A DNA stretch of 6,242 bases from an uncultured Burkholderiaceae bacterium (GCA_938022295.1 CALIDR010000161.1:1-6242); one strand, 5' to 3'; shown: positions 1-5,636, numbered from the stretch's first letter. The notes: a model not told the origin generated them from the sequence alone. A program made the numbers and translations.

Positions 1-98
1 TGACAGGTTGATAAGTCCTTGATTCAATTGAAGAATCTGGAGTCCAGCGGGACTGGACGGGAATGTTGGGGAAGGTGGTCTGGGCCGTGGAATTTGCG
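1..98. mobile_element. Distal end of a putative integrated element (partial)
   Basis: This stretch has no recognisable gene and is visibly less GC-rich than what follows. It contains a 10-bp palindrome TTCAATTGAA (23-32) and an inverted repeat GTCCAG-N5-CTGGAC (42-58). It ends exactly where identity to a tRNA-Val gene begins, in the anticodon loop. Elements that integrate at tRNA genes typically leave a 3' tRNA fragment at their far end, so I infer this is the inner edge of an integrated island, prophage or ICE lying to the left of the window. No integrase is visible, so the type of element cannot be told. The small repeats could be integrase or excisionase binding sites, but that is speculation. 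Confidence 0.4.
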
Positions 99-143
99 TT
101 CACACGGCAGGGGTCGCAGGTTCGAACCCTGCACTGCCCACCA
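99..143 (+). pseudogene. 3' fragment of tRNA-Val(CAC), candidate attachment site
   Basis: The fragment reads as the 3' half of a tRNA. It has an anticodon loop TTCACAC with T33 and anticodon CAC, the 3' anticodon strand GGCAG, variable loop GGGTC, T arm GCAGG-TTCGAAC-CCTGC (116-132), 3' acceptor strand ACTGCCC (133-139), discriminator A and an encoded CCA (141-143). The 5' half is absent. No D-arm sequence lies upstream, the 5' anticodon strand is TTGCG where CTGCC would pair, and the nearest acceptor-like GGGCCGT at 82-88 is far too close. Loss of identity exactly at the anticodon loop is the usual boundary of a tRNA-type att site. An intact tRNA-Val copy would be expected at the other end of the element, outside the window. 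Confidence 0.75.
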
Positions 144-151
144 CGACGACG

Positions 152-184
152 ATCCCCGCCAGCCCCGGGCTCGTGGGGATTTTT
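152..184 (+). terminator. Rho-independent terminator after the tRNA-Val fragment
   Basis: The outer stem is ATCCCC (152-157) with GGGGAT (175-180). An inner stem is AGCC (161-164) with GGCT (168-171). A run of five T follows at 180-184. The position, nine bases after the CCA end, fits a terminator of the original tRNA transcription unit, still in place on the chromosomal side of the junction. Confidence 0.75.
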
Positions 185-190
185 CTCGTC

Positions 191-205
191 CGGCCCATGG
201 GGCCG
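191..205 (+). other. Short perfect hairpin in the spacer
   Basis: CGGCCC and GGGCCG form a perfect 6-bp stem with an ATG loop. It lies between the terminator and the promoter of the radical SAM gene and has no T-tract of its own. It could be a backup to the terminator just upstream or chance in GC-rich DNA. I see nothing else in the spacer up to the promoter. Confidence 0.25.
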
Positions 206-228
206 AGCGCGCACGCAGCGTCGACCGC

Positions 229-257
229 TGGACATCGGTGCATGTAGACTGTATAAA
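229..257 (+). promoter_or_regulatory. Sigma70-type promoter of the radical SAM gene
   Basis: The -35 is TGGACA (229-234, 5 of 6 to TTGACA), followed by a 17-base spacer and the -10 TATAAA (252-257, 5 of 6 to TATAAT). The -10 lies inside the LexA box, so repressor binding would block RNA polymerase. The start point expected about seven bases after the -10 is at roughly 264-266, at the ATG of the gene, so the transcript would be leaderless or nearly so. Confidence 0.65.
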
Positions 258-265
258 CGTACAGT
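248..265 (+). promoter_or_regulatory. LexA operator (SOS box)
   Basis: CTGTATAAACGTACAG (249-264) is a perfect CTGT-N8-ACAG LexA box. The symmetry extends one base on each side, giving 6-bp arms ACTGTA (248-253) and TACAGT (260-265). It overlaps the -10 element of a well-spaced promoter and ends against the start codon at 266, an ideal repressor position. LexA repression of the downstream gene, lifted on DNA damage, is inferred from the match and the placement. Confidence 0.8.
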
Positions 266-1411
266 ATGCAGTCGCTGCCGACCGTCGCCACCGTACCGTT
301 AGTTGCCTTGCGCCGCGACATCAAGGGGCGCGGCACCGACTGGTCGATCCGCCACCGCTTTGCGGCCGACACGCGCGAACCTTTCGACGACGGCTGGGGC
401 ACGGTCGACCAGATCGCGGTCGAGGAGCGCGTCGCGCCCGCGACCACCGTGATCGAGCAGCGCGTGCGCTCGATCCTGGCCGGCAACGATTCGCCCGACA
501 TCGGCTTCGACCTCTCGATCAATCCCTACCGCGGTTGCGAGCACGGCTGCATCTACTGCTACGCGCGGCCGACGCACGGCTACCTGAACCTCTCGCCGGG
601 GCTGGACTTCGAGACCCGCATCGTCGCCAAGGTCAACGCCGCCGAGCGCCTGCGCGAGGCGCTCGCCAGCCGCGCCTACCAGCCGTCGCTGATCAACATC
701 GGTTCGGCCACCGACGCCTACCAGCCCGCCGAGCGGCGGCTGCGCATCACGCGCGGCGTCATCGAGGTGCTCGCCGCCTGCGCGCACCCGTTCGCGATCG
801 TCACCAAGTCCTCCGGCGTCGAGCGCGACCTCGACCTGATCGCGCCGATGGGCCGCGCGCGCCGCGCCGCCGTCTACGTGTCGCTGACGACGCTCGACGC
901 GGCGCTCGCCCGCGCGATGGAGCCGCGCGCCGCCGCCCCGCACCGGCGCCTGCGCACGATCGAGGCGCTGGCCCGCGCTGGCGTGCCGGTGGGGGTGAGC
1001 GTCTCGCCGGTGATTCCGTTCGTCAACGAGCCCGAGCTCGAGCGCATCCTGCAAGCCGCCGCCGCCGCCGGAGCGACGGCGGCCTTCAGCATCGTGCTGC
1101 GCCTGCCGTGGGATGTCAACCCGCTGTTCCAGGACTGGCTGCAGCGCCACTTCCCCGCGCGCGCGGCGCGCGTGATGGCGCGCGTGCGCGAGATGCGCGG
1201 CGGCCGCGACAACGACCCGAACTTCGGCAGCCGGATGACGGGGCAGGGCGTGTGGGCGCAACTGCTGCGCCAGCGGCTGGACAAGGCGGCGGCGCGGCTC
1301 GGCCTTGCCCGCCGCGCGTTCGAGCTCGACGCCTCGGCGTTCCGGCCGCCGGCGCCCGCCGCCGCGCGCGCCGACGAGGCGCCGCCTCACCAGCGCGACC
1401 TCTTCGCCTGA
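266..1411 (+). CDS. PA0069-family radical SAM protein (SplB/COG1533-like)
   Basis: This 381-residue protein belongs to the radical SAM superfamily, in the group related to spore photoproduct lyase (COG1533). The iron-sulfur motif C-x3-C-x2-C is Cys91, Cys95 and Cys98 in RGCEHGCIYCYAR. Other family signatures are KGRG (20-23), the HGYLNLSPGLDFE stretch just after the cysteines, DAYQPAERRLRITRG for the SAM-binding core, and GSRMTGQGVWAQLL near the C-terminus. Such enzymes bind a 4Fe-4S cluster and cleave SAM to a 5'-deoxyadenosyl radical. The substrate of this group is not established, and the link to DNA repair rests on homology. The LexA box touching the start codon supports a damage-response role. 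ATG 266 is the only ATG ahead of the conserved region. It has no Shine-Dalgarno because the operator occupies that space, which fits leaderless translation. A TTG at 308 is a poor alternative. I recall, unchecked, that P. aeruginosa PA0069 was reported in the SOS regulon. The gene converges on dnaJ with a 19-base gap. Confidence 0.9.
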   Translation: MQSLPTVATVPLVALRRDIKGRGTDWSIRHRFAADTREPFDDGWGTVDQIAVEERVAPATTVIEQRVRSILAGNDSPDIGFDLSINPYRGCEHGCIYCYARPTHGYLNLSPGLDFETRIVAKVNAAERLREALASRAYQPSLINIGSATDAYQPAERRLRITRGVIEVLAACAHPFAIVTKSSGVERDLDLIAPMGRARRAAVYVSLTTLDAALARAMEPRAAAPHRRLRTIEALARAGVPVGVSVSPVIPFVNEPELERILQAAAAAGATAAFSIVLRLPWDVNPLFQDWLQRHFPARAARVMARVREMRGGRDNDPNFGSRMTGQGVWAQLLRQRLDKAAARLGLARRAFELDASAFRPPAPAAARADEAPPHQRDLFA

Positions 1412-1413
1412 CG

Positions 1414-1428
1414 CGGCGCGGGGCGCCG
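1414..1428. terminator. Hairpin between convergent genes, possible bidirectional terminator
   Basis: CGGCGC and GCGCCG form a perfect 6-bp all-GC stem with a GGG loop, filling most of the 19-base gap between the stop codons of the radical SAM gene and dnaJ. There is no T-run on either strand, so it is not a canonical intrinsic terminator. Its position suggests it could stabilise or end both transcripts. Chance is possible in such GC-rich DNA. Confidence 0.35.
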
Positions 1429-1430
1429 GG

Positions 1431-2585
1431 CTACTTGAAGAGATCCTTGACGCGGTCGGTCCAGCTCTTGGCGTTCGGCGAGTGGCGGTCGCCGCCCTTG
1501 CGGAAGCTCTCGTCGAGCTCCTTCAGCAGCTTGCGCTGGTGCTCGGTGAGCTTCACCGGCGTCTCGATCGCGACGTGGCAGTACAGGTCGCCCGGGTAGC
1601 TGGAACGGATCCCCTTGATGCCCTTGCCGCGCAGGCGGAACGTCTTTCCGTGCTGCGTGCCCTCGGGCAGCTCGATCTCGGCCTTGCCGCCGAGCGTGGG
1701 CACCTCGATCGTGCCGCCGAGCGCGGCGGTGGTCATGCTCACCGGCACCGTGCAGTGCAGGTCGTCGCCGTCGCGCTCGAAGATCTCGTGCTGCCTGATC
1801 CGGATCTCGATGTAGAGGTCGCCCGGCGGGCCGCCGTTGGTGCCCGGCTCGCCGTTGCCGGCCGAGCGGATGCGCATGCCCTCGTTGATCCCGGCCGGGA
1901 TCTTGACCTCGAGCGTCTTCTGCTTCTTGATCCGCCCGGCGCCGCCGCACGCCGTGCAGGGGTCGGGGATGATCTTGCCGCTGCCGTGGCACTGCGGGCA
2001 GGTCTGCTGGATGCTGAAGAAGCCCTGGCGCAGGTGCACCGAGCCGGCGCCGTTGCAGGTCGGGCAGGTCTTCGCGCTCGTGCCGGGCTTGGCGCCGCTG
2101 CCGTGGCAGGTGTCGCAGCGGTCCCAACTCGGGATGCGGATCTGCGTGTCCTTGCCGTGCGCCGCCTCCTCGAGCGTGATCTCCATCGCGTAGCTCAGGT
2201 CGGCGCCGCGGTAGACCTGCTTGCCGCCGCCGCGCCGCCCGCCCGCGGCCGCGCCGCCGAACAGGTCGCCGAAGATGTCGCCGAACGCCTCGGCGAAGCC
2301 CCCGAAGCCCTCCGGGCCCGCGCCGGGACGGAAGCCGCCGCCGGCCATGTTCGGGTCGACCCCGGCGTGGCCGAACTGGTCGTAGGCCGCGCGCTTGTGC
2401 GGGTCGGAGAGCATCTCGTAGGCCTCCTTGGCCTCCTTGAACTTCTCCTCGGCCTTTTTCGCCTCGTCACCCTGGTTGCGGTCAGGGTGGAACTTCATGG
2501 CCAGCTTGCGGTAGGCCTTCTTGATGTCGTCGTCCGAGGCGTTCCTCGGTACGCCGAGGACGTCGTAGTAGTCGCGCTTGGCCAT
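1431..2585 (-). CDS. dnaJ: Chaperone protein DnaJ (Hsp40)
   Basis: DnaJ binds unfolded polypeptides, passes them to DnaK and stimulates its ATPase in the cytoplasm. The 384 residues show the full class I layout. The J domain (about 1-72) carries HPD at 33-35. The Gly/Phe-rich linker runs about 72-120. The zinc domain holds four CxxCxGxG repeats, with cysteine pairs at 157/160, 174/177, 196/199 and 210/213. The C-terminal substrate-binding domains run about 222-345. Length is normal for the family. The start MAKRDYYDVLG matches the usual N-terminus. It is the last gene of the grpE-dnaK-dnaJ group but is separated from dnaK by 438 bases occupied by a four-helix-bundle gene and heptad repeats. 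The bases before its ATG on the minus strand are CCAAGAA, a weak Shine-Dalgarno, and no sigma32-type promoter is visible just upstream. Expression probably depends on read-through from dnaK. Confidence 0.98.
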   Translation of the reverse strand: MAKRDYYDVLGVPRNASDDDIKKAYRKLAMKFHPDRNQGDEAKKAEEKFKEAKEAYEMLSDPHKRAAYDQFGHAGVDPNMAGGGFRPGAGPEGFGGFAEAFGDIFGDLFGGAAAGGRRGGGKQVYRGADLSYAMEITLEEAAHGKDTQIRIPSWDRCDTCHGSGAKPGTSAKTCPTCNGAGSVHLRQGFFSIQQTCPQCHGSGKIIPDPCTACGGAGRIKKQKTLEVKIPAGINEGMRIRSAGNGEPGTNGGPPGDLYIEIRIRQHEIFERDGDDLHCTVPVSMTTAALGGTIEVPTLGGKAEIELPEGTQHGKTFRLRGKGIKGIRSSYPGDLYCHVAIETPVKLTEHQRKLLKELDESFRKGGDRHSPNAKSWTDRVKDLFK

Positions 2586-2591
2586 TTCTTG

Positions 2592-2612
2592 GATGACGAA
2601 TGACGGATGAGT
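2592..2612 (+). repeat. Left heptad array (RATGACG)
   Basis: Three tandem 7-base units read GATGACG, AATGACG and GATGAGT, the last degenerate. The array lies six bases from the dnaJ start codon. It is the inverted counterpart of the array at 3008-3028. Confidence 0.7.
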
Positions 2613-2618
2613 GGAGGT

Positions 2619-2981
2619 TCAGCGGGGTCGCCGTTTCAGTGACGACAGCAGGCCGAGCAACTGACCGTGGACATTGTCGATGCGCGCCTGCACGTCCGCC
2701 GCCGCCGTGCCGCAGTAGCCTAAGCGGCGAGCGACTTCGAGCTGCGTGTCCAGCTCCGCGAGCGAGCCGCTGGCCACGTGGAGGAATTGCACGAGTTCGG
2801 CCGTGCCACGCCTCGCCGCTCCTTCGGCAATGTTGGACGGCACGGAGGTCGCCGCGCGTCTGGCCTGCGCCGTCAGGCCGAACCGCTCATGGTCGGGCCA
2901 GCGCGCCGTCAGCGCGTAAACGGCCTCGACCAGATCGATCGAGGCCGTCCACACCGGCAGTTTCCGGTGACCGCGCTTCAT
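2619..2981 (-). CDS. Four-helix bundle protein (S23/IVP family)
   Basis: This 120-residue protein carries the signatures of the four-helix-bundle family first found in 23S rRNA intervening sequences (TIGR02436-type). They are a helix 1 region with SIDLVEAVYALT (14-25), ERFGLTAQARRAATS (32-46), the hallmark VPSNIAEGAARRG (47-59) and FLHVASGSLAELDTQ (66-80). No signal peptide or membrane segment is seen. The cellular role of free-standing members is unknown. They are small, basic and probably oligomeric, and the fold is shared with the Avd protein of diversity-generating retroelements, but no reverse transcriptase is present here. The ATG lies inside a degenerate heptad (AATGAAG), with an in-frame TGA two codons upstream, so no longer form is likely. 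Codon use differs from dnaK and dnaJ: it includes TTA, AGA, AGG, GGA, CGA and TCA, which are rare in a genome this GC-rich and point to separate origin. It is co-directional with the chaperone genes. Confidence 0.85.
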   Translation of the reverse strand: MKRGHRKLPVWTASIDLVEAVYALTARWPDHERFGLTAQARRAATSVPSNIAEGAARRGTAELVQFLHVASGSLAELDTQLEVARRLGYCGTAAADVQARIDNVHGQLLGLLSSLKRRPR

Positions 2982-2989
2982 TCGTCATG
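2976..2989 (+). repeat. Inner heptad pair at the four-helix gene start
   Basis: Two 7-base units, CTTCATT and CGTCATG, follow the CGTCATY pattern of the right array. They contain an 11-bp match, TCATTCGTCAT (2978-2988), inverted relative to 2593-2603. The start codon of the four-helix gene lies within them, so the repeat is tied to the gene's leader and not only to the cassette edge. Confidence 0.55.
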
Positions 2990-3007
2990 GCCGACGCAAA
3001 GCGGCGG

Positions 3008-3028
3008 CGTCATCGGTCATCCGTCATT
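3008..3028 (+). repeat. Right heptad array (CGTCATY)
   Basis: Three tandem units read CGTCATC, GGTCATC and CGTCATT. The last overlaps the 3' end of dnaK and supplies its TGA stop (3024-3026). The array is inverted relative to 2592-2612. Confidence 0.7.
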
Positions 3029-4952
3029 TCTTCACTTCCTTGAACTCGGCATCGACCACGTTGTCGTCGGCCGGCTTGGCTTCGGGCTGCGGCGCCTCCT
3101 GCGCACCGCCGGCCGCGCCGGCGGCGGCCTGCGCGTCGGCGTACATCTTCTCGCCGAGCTTCTGGCTCGCCGCCATCAGCGCTTCGGTGGCCTTCTCGAT
3201 GTCGGCCTTGTCGTCGCCCTTGATCGCGGTCTCGGCGTTCTTCAGCGCCGTCTCGATCTTCTCCTTCTCGCCGGCGTCGAGCTTGTCGCCGTACTCGGCG
3301 AGGCTCTTGCGCACGCTGTGCACCATCGCGTCGGCCTGGTTGCGCGCCTGCGCGAGCTCGAACTTGCGGTGGTCCTCGGCGGCGTTGAGCTCGGCGTCCT
3401 TGACCATCTTCTCGATCTCGGCCTCGGTCAGCCCGGAGTTGGCCTTGATCGTGATCTTGTTCTCCTTGCCGGTGCCCTTGTCGCGGGCGCTGACGTGCAG
3501 GATGCCGTTGGCGTCGATGTCGAACGTGACCTCGATCTGCGGCACGCCGCGCGGTGCCGGCGGGATGCCCTCGAGGTTGAACTCGCCCAGGCTCTTGTTG
3601 CCCGCGGCCATCTCGCGCTCGCCCTGGTAGACCTTGATCGTCACCGCCGGCTGGTTGTCGTCGGCGGTCGAGAACACCTGCGTGTACTTGGTCGGGATCG
3701 TGGTGTTCTTCTTGATCATCTTGGTCATCACGCCGCCCAGCGTCTCGATGCCCAGCGACAGCGGCGTGACGTCGAGCAGCAGCACGTCCTTGCGCTCGCC
3801 GCCGAGCACGGCGCCCTGGATCGCGGCGCCGATCGCCACCGCCTCGTCGGGGTTGACGTCCTTGCGCGGCTCCTTGCCGAAGAAGGCCTTGACCTTCTCC
3901 TGCACCTTGGGCATGCGCGTCATGCCGCCGACCAGGATCACGTCGTCGATCTCGCTCGTCTTGACGCCGGCGTCCTTGATCGCGATGCGGCACGGCTCGA
4001 TCGTGCGCTCGATCAGGTCCTCGACCAGGGCCTCGAGCTTGGCGCGCGTGAGCTTGATGTTCAGGTGCTTCGGCCCGCTCGCGTCGGCCGTGATGTAGGG
4101 CAGGTTGATGTCGGTCTGCGTGCTGTTGGACAGCTCGATCTTCGCCTTCTCGGCTGCTTCCTTCAGCCGCTGCAGCGCGAGCACGTCCTTCGTCAGGTCG
4201 ACGCCCTGTTCCTTCTTGAACTCGGTGACGATGTAGTCGATGATGCGCTGGTCGAAGTCCTCGCCGCCGAGGAACGTGTCGCCGTTGGTCGACAGCACCT
4301 CGAACTGCTTCTCGCCGTCGACGTCGGCGATCTCGATGATCGAGATGTCGAACGTGCCGCCGCCGAGGTCGTAGACGGCGATCTTGCGGTCGCCCTTGCC
4401 GGCCTTGTCGAGGCCGAAGGCGAGCGCCGCGGCGGTGGGCTCGTTGATGATGCGCTTGACTTCCAGGCCCGCGATGCGGCCGGCGTCCTTGGTCGCCTGG
4501 CGCTGGCTGTCGTTGAAGTACGCCGGCACCGTGATCACGGCTTCGGTCACCGGCTCGCCGAGGTAGTCCTCGGCCGTCTTCTTCATCTTGCGCAGGACTT
4601 CCGCGCTGACCTGCGGCGGCGCGAGCTTCTTGCCGCGCACCTCGACCCAGGCGTCACCGTTGTCGGCGGGCACGATCTTGTAGGGCATCAGGTCGATGTC
4701 CTTCTGCACCTCCTTCTCGGTGAACTTGCGTCCGATCAGGCGCTTGACGGCAAACAGCGTGTTCTTCGGGTTCGTCACCGCCTGGCGCTTGGCGCTGGCA
4801 CCGACGAGGATCTCACCGTCCTCCTGGTAGGCCACGATCGACGGCGTCGTGCGCGCGCCCTCGCTGTTCTCGATGACCTTGGGCGTGTTGCCCTCCATGA
4901 TCGCCACGCACGAGTTCGTGGTGCCGAGGTCGATGCCGATGATCTTTCCCAT
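3024..4952 (-). CDS. dnaK: Chaperone protein DnaK (Hsp70)
   Basis: DnaK is the ATP-driven cytoplasmic Hsp70 that holds and refolds unfolded proteins with DnaJ and GrpE. Its 642 residues are a normal length. The nucleotide-binding domain (1 to about 388) shows IDLGTTNS (7-14), the catalytic Lys70, VPAYF (142-146), YDLGGGTFD (194-202, with Thr200 at the autophosphorylation position) and LVGGMTRMP (340-348). The linker is LLLDV (391-395). The substrate-binding beta domain follows, with FDIDANGILHVSA at 477-489, then a helical lid and a Gly/Ala/Pro-rich tail ending DAEFKEVKK. Relatives usually end with a few more residues after EV, often of DKK type. Here the stop lies in a heptad repeat, so the last residues may have been replaced by the downstream insertion. 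The start is clear: MGKIIGIDLG follows a good AGGAG ribosome site. The 95-base gap to grpE holds a second candidate heat-shock promoter. Confidence 0.99.
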   Translation of the reverse strand: MGKIIGIDLGTTNSCVAIMEGNTPKVIENSEGARTTPSIVAYQEDGEILVGASAKRQAVTNPKNTLFAVKRLIGRKFTEKEVQKDIDLMPYKIVPADNGDAWVEVRGKKLAPPQVSAEVLRKMKKTAEDYLGEPVTEAVITVPAYFNDSQRQATKDAGRIAGLEVKRIINEPTAAALAFGLDKAGKGDRKIAVYDLGGGTFDISIIEIADVDGEKQFEVLSTNGDTFLGGEDFDQRIIDYIVTEFKKEQGVDLTKDVLALQRLKEAAEKAKIELSNSTQTDINLPYITADASGPKHLNIKLTRAKLEALVEDLIERTIEPCRIAIKDAGVKTSEIDDVILVGGMTRMPKVQEKVKAFFGKEPRKDVNPDEAVAIGAAIQGAVLGGERKDVLLLDVTPLSLGIETLGGVMTKMIKKNTTIPTKYTQVFSTADDNQPAVTIKVYQGEREMAAGNKSLGEFNLEGIPPAPRGVPQIEVTFDIDANGILHVSARDKGTGKENKITIKANSGLTEAEIEKMVKDAELNAAEDHRKFELAQARNQADAMVHSVRKSLAEYGDKLDAGEKEKIETALKNAETAIKGDDKADIEKATEALMAASQKLGEKMYADAQAAAGAAGGAQEAPQPEAKPADDNVVDAEFKEVKK

Positions 4953-4959
4953 GCTTGGA

Positions 4960-4964
4960 CTCCT
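4960..4964 (-). promoter_or_regulatory. dnaK ribosome binding site
   Basis: On the minus strand AGGAG lies seven bases before the dnaK ATG. This is a strong Shine-Dalgarno at good spacing, in contrast to the weak sites before dnaJ and grpE. Confidence 0.8.
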
Positions 4965-4989
4965 GGATGCGGAATTCGGATGTGCTGCA

Positions 4990-5017
4990 GTTTGCGGCGC
5001 GGCGGACGGCTTTCAAG
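4990..5017 (-). promoter_or_regulatory. Candidate sigma32 promoter of dnaK (weak -10)
   Basis: The minus strand carries CTTGAAA (5011-5017), a perfect match to the sigma32 -35, in the 95-base grpE-dnaK gap. At a 13-base spacing the -10 position (4990-4997) reads CCGCAAAC, a poor match to CCCCATNT. The -35 shares 11 bases with the better promoter upstream of grpE. It would give a leader of about 30 bases for dnaK. It could be a secondary heat-shock promoter or a decayed copy. Confidence 0.4.
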
Positions 5018-5047
5018 CCCCGGCGCCGCGCAGGGTCATGGCCGCGG

Positions 5048-5578
5048 TCACTTCGCGCCGGCGACGGTGACCAGCGCCGGCCGCAGCACGCGGTCGGCGA
5101 TCAGGTAACCCTTCTGCAGGACGGCGACGATCGTGTTGGCCTCCTGGTCGGACGGCACGACGCTGATCGCCTGGTGCTGGTGGGGGTCGAAGCGGGTGCC
5201 CGCGGGGGGATTGACCTCGACCACCTTGTGGCGCTCGAGCGCCTGCACCAGCTGGCGCAGCGTCGCGTGCACGCCCTCGAGCATCTGCTCGGGGGTGGCG
5301 TTGGGCGTCGCGATCGCGGCCTCGAGGCTGTCGCGCACCGGCAGCAGGCTCTCGGCGAACGCCTCGACGGCGTACTTGCGCGCCTTGGCGATCTCCTCCT
5401 CGGCGCGGCGGCGGGTGTTCTCGGCCTCGGCCTTGGCGCGCAGGTAGGCGTCGGCCATCTCGGCGTGCTTGGCTTCGAGTTCGGCCAAGCGCTGCTCGGC
5501 CGAGGCCGGCGCGCCGGCGGGCTCGGCGGCGGGGGTGGCGGGGACGGGATCGGGAGGCGTCGGTTCGTTCGGCTGCAT
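5048..5578 (-). CDS. grpE: Nucleotide exchange factor GrpE
   Basis: GrpE is the dimeric cytoplasmic exchange factor that drives ADP release from DnaK, resetting the chaperone cycle. From ATG 5578 the protein has 176 residues. It has a Pro/Ala-rich disordered N-terminus (1-25), a long coiled-coil helix (about 26-72), a four-helix dimer region (about 75-115) and the C-terminal beta domain that contacts DnaK, with GTRFDPHQHQAI (127-138) and KGYLIADRVLRPALVTVA (156-173). The frame stays open upstream to a TTG at 5638 that would add 20 residues. That TTG falls inside the -10 of the predicted heat-shock promoter and the extra residues are Arg-rich and unlike GrpE, so I reject it. No good Shine-Dalgarno precedes ATG 5578. 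Its 5' leader can form alternative hairpins. It is followed by dnaK after 95 bases. Confidence 0.97.
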   Translation of the reverse strand: MQPNEPTPPDPVPATPAAEPAGAPASAEQRLAELEAKHAEMADAYLRAKAEAENTRRRAEEEIAKARKYAVEAFAESLLPVRDSLEAAIATPNATPEQMLEGVHATLRQLVQALERHKVVEVNPPAGTRFDPHQHQAISVVPSDQEANTIVAVLQKGYLIADRVLRPALVTVAGAK

Positions 5579-5592
5579 CGTGGCGAAGGTGG

Positions 5593-5626
5593 CGGGCGTT
5601 CGGGTTCGCCCGTGCTTCACCGGGCG
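5593..5626 (-). promoter_or_regulatory. Mutually exclusive hairpins in the grpE leader
   Basis: The block CGCCCG (plus strand 5607-5612) is complementary to CGGGCG on both sides, at 5593-5598 and at 5621-5626, each with an 8-base loop. In the grpE leader the central block can therefore pair with either flank but not both, each as a 6-bp GC stem. The nearer stem ends 14 bases before the start codon. A regulatory role is speculation, since the repeats could be chance in GC-rich DNA. Confidence 0.3.
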
Positions 5627-5636
5627 TCGTGCGCGC

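Larger units (their letters stand above)
2592..3028 (-). mobile_element. Candidate four-helix-bundle cassette inserted between dnaK and dnaJ
   Basis: The interval is bounded by inverted arrays of a 7-bp unit: RATGACG on the left (2592-2612) and CGTCATY on the right (3008-3028). These include a 12-bp perfect inverted repeat (2599-2610 with 3017-3028). Inside is one gene of the S23/IVP four-helix-bundle family, first known from intervening sequences inserted in 23S rRNA genes. In most proteobacteria dnaK and dnaJ are adjacent with a short spacer, so ~440 bp with a foreign-looking ORF is best explained as an insertion. Its edges coincide with the dnaK stop and the dnaJ leader. No transposase is encoded, so any mobility would be in trans or by an unknown route. 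That it is mobile is inference. Confidence 0.45.

Noticed and set aside
68..143. A complete tRNA gene (or tmRNA end) at full length
   Set aside because: The 5' bases do not pair with the acceptor 3' strand beyond a few positions, and no D arm is present. Only the 3' half is tRNA-like. The tail does not fit tmRNA either.
19..1599. Plus-strand 526-codon frame across the tRNA fragment and radical SAM gene
   Set aside because: It reads through the tRNA fragment and terminator and is out of frame with the PA0069-family protein. The product is Arg/Pro-rich without motifs.
1305..2603. Plus-strand 432-codon frame antisense to dnaJ
   Set aside because: It overlaps the certain dnaJ gene and the end of the radical SAM gene, with Ala/Arg/Leu-biased composition typical of an antisense shadow.
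2619..2981. Avd-type component of a diversity-generating retroelement
   Set aside because: The fold family is shared, but there is no reverse transcriptase and no template or variable repeat in the window.
2778..5108. Very long plus-strand open frame (776 codons) antisense to dnaK
   Set aside because: It is the GC-rich shadow of dnaK and the four-helix gene. Its translation is low-complexity Leu/Val/Arg/Asp and matches no family.
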